In this document: positions 59,783-64,000 of the stretch, one piece after another
Layout: each line of letters starts with the position of its first letter
Numbering within the stretch: the first letter of the stretch is position 1
NCBI RefSeq assembly: GCF_026072915.1
Contig: NZ_AP025943.1
Location: forward strand, 3,100,001-3,164,000
DNA length: 64,000 nt
Reading direction: 5' to 3'
DNA from: Akkermansia biwaensis
GTDB taxonomy: Bacteria > Verrucomicrobiota > Verrucomicrobiia > Verrucomicrobiales > Akkermansiaceae
Made by a program: the position numbers and the translations under genes
Notes under the pieces: generated by a model
Databases searched by the model: none
What the model was told of the DNA's origin: nothing
Seen by the model: only the letters and a program-made list of their open reading frames with translations

Positions 59783-60829
59783 CTAGGCAGGAAGCTGTTC
59801 CACCGCTTCAAAGATTTCCTCCCAGCTGGCTACCGACGATTCCAGCCCCCCCAGCTCCATACCGCGCTCCCGAGCCGCCTCCGCCATATCCCTCCTCAGG
59901 TTCGGTTCGTAGGCCATCTTGCTGGCGTAGTAGATGAAGTCCCTTTCATGGTCGCACAGCCATCCGGTTTTGCCGTGCTCCACCATCTGGCGCCAACCTC
60001 CGCGGTTGTCCACCACCAGTACGCTTCCGCTGGCCATCGCCTCAAAGCCCACTCTCGGCCAGTTTTCCGTCGTGTCCGTGGGCTGAAGCACTATTTCACA
60101 GTGCTTGTAGAAGTCCTGCTGGCTCACCTCCCTCTGGTCGCGCGCCGTGCGTATCCACCCGTAGGGCTCTCCGATTTTCTCCCGGCTCCTCTGGTCGAAG
60201 CCCAAAAACAGGCCACGCTTGAAGAGAGGGGAGACGAAGTATTCGTAGATGTGGAGCGTGTTGGCGGCGAATTTGTCCGCGTCCTGCCGGGAGATGCGCC
60301 CGCAGCCGAAGTATTCCCCGCTTCTCTCGGCGATGAAGGGGAAGGAGTCGTTGTGGAAGTAGGGCTTGAAGGTGAGGAAGGAGATGGCCGGATCGTCGTT
60401 GCAGCGCTTGAGCAGGGGCATGTTTTTCTGGCGGACTTCTTCGTTCTGGTAGAGGAACATGGCAATCATGCCCTGCTTCATGAGTTCCTTTTCCTTGTTG
60501 AAGAGCCAGGTCATGCAGTTGACGAAGATGGTGCGCCTGGTTTTTTGGCGGATGGCGGGGAGGTTTTCCAGGTATTCGCCGTTGCAGAATCCGATGATGG
60601 CATCGCCTTCTTCCAGGACGGACCAGTCGTTGGGAGCGTGGATATGGACGCCCAGCCTGACCATGTCCAGATAGAGGATTTCGTTTTGGAAGCCGTCGTT
60701 GGTGGGGATGATGTGGACGTCAATGTCCATGTGTTTCCAGACCAGGATCTGGTGGTGGAGTTCGGTTCCCGCTCCGCCGTAGAGGCTGGGGAAGCCGTTG
60801 ACATAGATTTTCTTTAAGGAGGTGCTCAT
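59783..60829 (-). CDS. GT4-type glycosyltransferase (first gene of operon)
   Basis: A 348-residue GT-B fold transferase. SLYGGAGTELHHQILVWKHMDIDVHIIPTNDG is the N-terminal domain; SREKIGEPYGWIRTARDQREVSQQDFYKHCEIVLQPTDTTENWPRVGFEAMASGSVLVVDNRGGWRQMVEHGKTGWLC is the C-terminal donor-binding domain with the E-x(7)-E type motif (GFEAMASGSVLVVD). GC is clearly higher than in the next three genes, so the operon looks composite. It heads the leftward cluster and may start the glycan or transfer the first sugars. No promoter was assigned with confidence in the upstream AT-rich region. Confidence 0.82.
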   Translation of the reverse strand: MSTSLKKIYVNGFPSLYGGAGTELHHQILVWKHMDIDVHIIPTNDGFQNEILYLDMVRLGVHIHAPNDWSVLEEGDAIIGFCNGEYLENLPAIRQKTRRTIFVNCMTWLFNKEKELMKQGMIAMFLYQNEEVRQKNMPLLKRCNDDPAISFLTFKPYFHNDSFPFIAERSGEYFGCGRISRQDADKFAANTLHIYEYFVSPLFKRGLFLGFDQRSREKIGEPYGWIRTARDQREVSQQDFYKHCEIVLQPTDTTENWPRVGFEAMASGSVLVVDNRGGWRQMVEHGKTGWLCDHERDFIYYASKMAYEPNLRRDMAEAARERGMELGGLESSVASWEEIFEAVEQLPA

Positions 60830-61343
60830 GGGTTAATTCTCAAGTGGATTCACTGAGCGACGCTAGCACGCAAACTTTTATCCTGGCAATGGACAAGTTT
60901 GGAAAATATGGCAAAGAAATACCTGCCACCGGAGAAGAATCCTTCCCTTTTTCCACATTGCCATCCGCCTCCAAAACTCATCGATCCTCCTTAACGCTTC
61001 CAGCGTGTTTACACTGGTAGTCTCTGTTTTCAGAACAGTCGCAACCATTTACAAGGCGACTTCTTCGTCAACGGTCTCACCGCTCCCGTCCTTGTTGCCA
61101 AACGCCCGGCTTCCGCCAATACCCGACATGAATGGTTCGGATACCTCAAAGTCACCACGGCTAAAACCTGTTTTCTCTCCCTCCATGCCCTATATAATAG
61201 ATGTACTCAATAATTTATCCCCGGGAAGTGATCTTTACGAATTTAAAAATCCTGCATTGAAATTGAACTAAGTTATTTATTTTTAATAATCTTGACAGGA
61301 ATTCATTAAGTATATAAAATACTTTTTTGAATTAAAATATGTT
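60830..61343. other. Intergenic region with a decayed coding remnant
   Basis: A 514-base region. Around 60990-61210 one plus-strand frame without a start codon reads like protein (contains NHLQGDFFVNGLTAPVLVAKRP and RHEWFGYLKVTT) and is richer in GC than its surroundings, suggesting the remnant of a gene that could not be identified. An alternative 88-codon frame in the same stretch (61005-61271) is not convincing. From 61210 on the DNA is very AT-rich. Confidence 0.35.
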
Positions 61344-61841
61344 ATGACTACAATAATTTTTAATAACAGATGGATTTCAGGAATTAACCCGATAGTGATA
61401 GTGGTTTTCCTATTCCTCTGTTTCATCTGCATATTCTTTCCCGTCGTTTTATATTCATTTATCATCGAATTAAATAAGGAAACCAATGGCCATTTCATAA
61501 TTCTGGGAATCACGTCCTTTTTTTCTTTGATTTTCATTATTGCAACTTTCTACATCAGTTTGCTGATTGTTTTTGGAAAATTACATATTGTCTTAGATCA
61601 TTTTAAAATTGTTATTGACCAATATGTGCTGGGAATACGCATGGCATCAAAGCAGATTCCTTTAAGCGGCGATACCCGTATTATTCTGGAAAGCGGTCCT
61701 TCCGGTTCAAATGCCCATATCTTTAAAAACAATGGTAAGGTCCAGGCATTCCTGATGGCTCCAGTCGTATACAGTATCAAAATTCAGGAGGCAGGCAGAT
61801 CAGACGTTGTTCTTTCATCAGGTAATTATTACTGGTATTAA
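61344..61841 (+). CDS. AT-rich membrane protein, possibly 5' part of a frameshifted gene
   Basis: A 165-residue protein with two hydrophobic helices (~15-42 and ~48-76) and a soluble C-terminal part (LDHFKIVIDQYVLGIRMASKQIPLSGDTRIILESG) resembling PH-like beta strands. Composition is strongly AT-biased (19 of 60 bases GC in 61501-61560), unlike the chromosome, pointing to acquired DNA. The stop at 61839-61841 follows NYYWY. A second frame, one base back, is already open from 61826 and continues to 62374, so the two frames may once have been one gene. No family recognised. Confidence 0.5.
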   Translation: MTTIIFNNRWISGINPIVIVVFLFLCFICIFFPVVLYSFIIELNKETNGHFIILGITSFFSLIFIIATFYISLLIVFGKLHIVLDHFKIVIDQYVLGIRMASKQIPLSGDTRIILESGPSGSNAHIFKNNGKVQAFLMAPVVYSIKIQEAGRSDVVLSSGNYYWY

Positions 61842-61963
61842 AAATATTCCGCCAGATCTCCAGCCTATATCCGGAATTAACGGCTGAAATTGATACGAGC
61901 AGTGAAAAAAGATTACTTGATGAATACAGAAAGCGGATAAATTCCGTAAAAAAACGGTCCGCA

Positions 61964-62374
61964 TTGGCGCTTTCTCTTTTATGCTTTTTTGGCACGATAC
62001 TAACAGGTCTTCCTTTATCTGTGGAATACGTGAATTATAAATATTCCAGACACTGGGTTGAAATCCAGGGGAGAGTGGAGGAAATGCAGAAATCTGAACA
62101 CAAGGATGGATTCCGTGTAGCATATTCTTGGAAAGGGAAAAAATTGTATACATCCCTGTATGAGAAAAGTTTCCTGTGGCACCAGCATGGGGAAAATGCC
62201 ACGAAAGGAAATCTGGTCCGTCTCTATGTTAATCCCGAGGATCCGGAGCAATACACTTTTGGCAGTTCCATATTGTCAAGTATGATAGGACTCCTTATTT
62301 GTTTTTGCTTATTACTACTATTTTCCCTATTACTATTCTGTGCGTTTTTGAAGCTTAGAAAAAACAAATCTTGA
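61964..62374 (+). CDS. DUF3592-like membrane protein, possibly 3' part of a frameshifted gene
   Basis: A 136-residue frame from a TTG codon. It has two hydrophobic helices, one near the N terminus and one at the C terminus (ILSSMIGLLICFCLLLLFSLLLFCAFL), around an extracytoplasmic part (NYKYSRHWVEIQGRVEEMQKSEHKDGFRVAYSWKGKKLYTSL...LVRLYVNPEDPEQYTFG) of the DUF3592 type. The frame stays open upstream to 61826 without ATG, GTG or TTG and reads like protein there (LYPELTAEIDTSSEKRLLDEYRKRIN), so the true gene probably began in the preceding frame. AT-rich. Confidence 0.45.
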   Translation: MALSLLCFFGTILTGLPLSVEYVNYKYSRHWVEIQGRVEEMQKSEHKDGFRVAYSWKGKKLYTSLYEKSFLWHQHGENATKGNLVRLYVNPEDPEQYTFGSSILSSMIGLLICFCLLLLFSLLLFCAFLKLRKNKS

Positions 62375-62542
62375 CCATAAAGTATTTAAATTGAATACTT
62401 TGTTGTACTATTTCCAGAAACCTTCCAAAACGATTGCTTTTCCAGAAACTGAAATACCCGCCTCCTTTGAACGGCGGCATATTCAAGCATGTAGTACCAG
62501 AACATCTTGAACCGACCAACATTTGTCCTCCTTTTTAAAATT

Positions 62543-62920
62543 ATGAAAATCATAAAATACTTTGTCGTAATATTATCAATATTGGTTACAATTTTTATAA
62601 TTGGGCATAGTATTCTATTTTGTCCGTCTTTGGAAGATCCCTTTAATCTACACGGTCGTAATATTTATAAAGACTATTATTTATACTATTTTCAAGAAGG
62701 AGATATGTATGTCCTGTGGAAAAAGTATTCTTCGTTGCCTGACATACCCTTTAACCAGGCGGTTTCCTGTATTTATCGAAATGATATTCATACCATTTCC
62801 GTGTGTATAGACAATGAATGGTATGAAGTAGATATGATGAATGATAATATTAAAAAAATATCTGGAAATACTTTAACGCCACATTCTGTACCCTCACCTA
62901 TTTTCTATAAACAATTATAG
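62543..62920 (+). CDS. Small AT-rich membrane-anchored protein
   Basis: A 125-residue protein with one N-terminal hydrophobic helix (IIKYFVVILSILVTIFIIGHSILF) and a ~100-residue soluble domain with aromatic residues (YYLYYFQEGDMYVLWKKYSSLPDIPFNQAVSCIYRNDIHTISVCIDNEWYEVDMM). The ATG at 62543 is preferred over a TTG at 62507. Composition matches the preceding AT-rich genes. No family recognised. Confidence 0.45.
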   Translation: MKIIKYFVVILSILVTIFIIGHSILFCPSLEDPFNLHGRNIYKDYYLYYFQEGDMYVLWKKYSSLPDIPFNQAVSCIYRNDIHTISVCIDNEWYEVDMMNDNIKKISGNTLTPHSVPSPIFYKQL

Positions 62921-62958
62921 GAGTCATCTGACAAAATCGGCCTTTGTCCATACATAAA

Positions 62959-62990
62959 AACGCCGTTCCGAAAAAATCCGGAACGGCGTT
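62959..62990 (-). terminator. Intrinsic terminator of the uvrA-family gene
   Basis: AACGCCGTTCCG (62959-62970) pairs perfectly with CGGAACGGCGTT (62979-62990), 8-base loop. On the minus strand it is followed by TTTATG after the stem. It begins 13 bases past the stop at 63004. Confidence 0.9.
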
Positions 62991-63003
62991 GCAGATGTTA
63001 CGG

Positions 63004-64000
63004 CTATTTACTCTCAACCAACTCCCGGCGTATGTATTCCGCTGTGGGCGAATCCTTTTGAGCGATTTGCTCCGGGGTTCCGCTGGCTACGATGCGGCCG
63101 CCTTCCTCTCCCGGTCCGGGCCCCATGTCGATAATATAATCCGCCTCCGCCATGATTTCCGTGTTGTGCTCAATGACAATGACCGTATTCCCCTGGTCCG
63201 CCAGGCGGTGCAGCACGTCGATAAGAAGACGCACGTCCCGCGGATGCAGGCCGATGGAGGGTTCCTCAATGAGGTACAGGTCGCCGGGCAGTTCCTTGCC
63301 TTTCATCAAGGCGTTCCGGCTGACGCGCCGCCCCTTGATGAGCTCCGTCACCAGCTTGAGCCGCTGGGCTTCCCCGCCGGAGAGCGTGTTGGAGGCTTGC
63401 CCCAGTGTCAGATAGCCCAGACCGGTTTCCGCCAGCAATTTGAGGGGATCTGAAATGCGGGGCTGGCTTTCAAAGAATTCCGCCGCTTCCGAGAAGTCCA
63501 TCCGCAGCACGTCCGCAATAGTTTTCCCCTTGTACCTCACGGTCAGGGTGGCGGCGTTGTAACGCTTGCCCCGGCAGGTTTCACAGGGCACGTAGCAGGG
63601 AGGCAGGAAGTCCATTTCCAGCTTCTGCATGCCTGTTCCCTTGCAGGATTCGCAGTTGCCCTGCCCCGTGTTGAAGGAGAAGCGCCCGCGGTCGAAGCCC
63701 AGCCTGCGGGCGTCCGCCGTCTGCGCGAACAGGGTCCGGATGTCGTCCAGAAAGCCCACGTAGGTGGCCGGGGTGGAACGGGGAGTTTTGCCGATGGGAC
63801 TCTGGTCCACGCCGTACACCATACGGATGGAGTCAAAGCCGGAGGAGGTTTTCCACAGCTTCTTCTGCTCACGGGTCAGTTTGTCCCCCAGCGCCTGGCG
63901 CGCCGCCAGACGGATGGTCCCAGTCATCAGGGAGGTCTTTCCCGCTCCGGAAACGCCGGTCAGCACGGTAAGACGCCCCTTGGGAATAGCCACGTCCACA
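63004..64000 (-). CDS. uvrA: Excinuclease UvrA-family ATPase, C-terminal part (5' end outside window)
   Basis: The last ~332 residues of a UvrA-type ABC ATPase; the frame runs off the right edge, so the start is not in view. Visible parts are the Walker A of the second ATPase domain (TVLTGVSGAGKTSLM), the zinc module (CESCKGTGMQ and CYVPCETCRGKRYN), the ABC signature LSGGEAQRLKLVTELIKG and a Walker B reading LYLIEEPSIGLHPRD, where Asp is replaced by Glu. The IEEP variant is typical, from memory, of the UvrA2-like branch rather than housekeeping UvrA, so the gene may be a second, paralogous uvrA. A strong terminator follows. Confidence 0.88.
   Translation of the reverse strand, partial: VDVAIPKGRLTVLTGVSGAGKTSLMTGTIRLAARQALGDKLTREQKKLWKTSSGFDSIRMVYGVDQSPIGKTPRSTPATYVGFLDDIRTLFAQTADARRLGFDRGRFSFNTGQGNCESCKGTGMQKLEMDFLPPCYVPCETCRGKRYNAATLTVRYKGKTIADVLRMDFSEAAEFFESQPRISDPLKLLAETGLGYLTLGQASNTLSGGEAQRLKLVTELIKGRRVSRNALMKGKELPGDLYLIEEPSIGLHPRDVRLLIDVLHRLADQGNTVIVIEHNTEIMAEADYIIDMGPGPGEEGGRIVASGTPEQIAQKDSPTAEYIRRELVESK

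Overview
The window looks like part of a gut Verrucomicrobiota chromosome, most likely Akkermansia or a close relative. The reasons are a C-terminal PEP-CTERM sorting signal (38538-39227), secreted GH20 and GH18 enzymes next to a GH109-like Gfo/Idh/MocA oxidoreductase, a eukaryote-type UDP-glucose pyrophosphorylase, and GC-rich housekeeping genes (35 of 60 bases in 28201-28260). This is inference from gene content; no database was searched. There is no CRISPR array, prophage, rRNA operon or intact insertion sequence.

Layout. 1-3472: end of argF, sufE, a PEGA lipoprotein and glgB. 3768-6916: a small surface-polysaccharide group (GT32, pyruvyl transferase family, GT2). 7215-18687: housekeeping and membrane genes, including an outer-membrane barrel protein, UDP-glucose pyrophosphorylase, a small release-factor-like protein, a MarR/SMR efflux pair, coaD, dxr and several multi-pass membrane proteins. 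18688-20484: an intergenic inverted-repeat element carrying half of a promoter, then a large membrane protein. 20748-34469: queD-like, a DUF3313-type lipoprotein, GH20 hexosaminidase, ffh, nadA, a MidA-type methyltransferase, a structured intergenic region, a detached nuoB-nuoC pair, an RbsD-like lipoprotein, a mini RNase III-like protein, menE and a Sel1-repeat protein. 34711-40886: GH18 chitinase-like protein, PEP-CTERM protein with a second inverted-repeat promoter element, GH109-like oxidoreductase. 40911-50581: M3 oligopeptidase, TPR protein, argS, lipoproteins, GNAT, TlpA-like thioredoxin, TfoX-domain protein. 50881-50968: tRNA-Ser. 51077-62920: accessory region, lower in GC. 63004-64000: 3' part of a uvrA-family gene.

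The outstanding feature is 51077-60829: five leftward genes, three of which encode very large multi-enzyme glycosyltransferases. Read from the sequence, they join GT31-like + methyltransferase + GT11 (alpha-1,2-fucosyltransferase type); GT25-like + GT2 + GT6 (ABO type); and GT10 (Lewis-type fucosyltransferase) + CMP-sialic acid synthetase-like + sialyltransferase(GT29)-like + hydrolase-like domains. All three carry the same unassigned module of about 60-70 residues with an L-x-L-x-W-x-x-W core. Together they contain the activities needed for H, A/B, Lewis and possibly sialylated host-like antigens, so the locus is a candidate host-glycan-mimicry assembly line.

A second theme is phase variation. 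Near-palindromes CGGATT-N3-AATCCG lie in the spacer between -35 and -10 boxes at three promoters. At two of them an exact inverted copy lies 183-329 bp away, the architecture of an invertible promoter.
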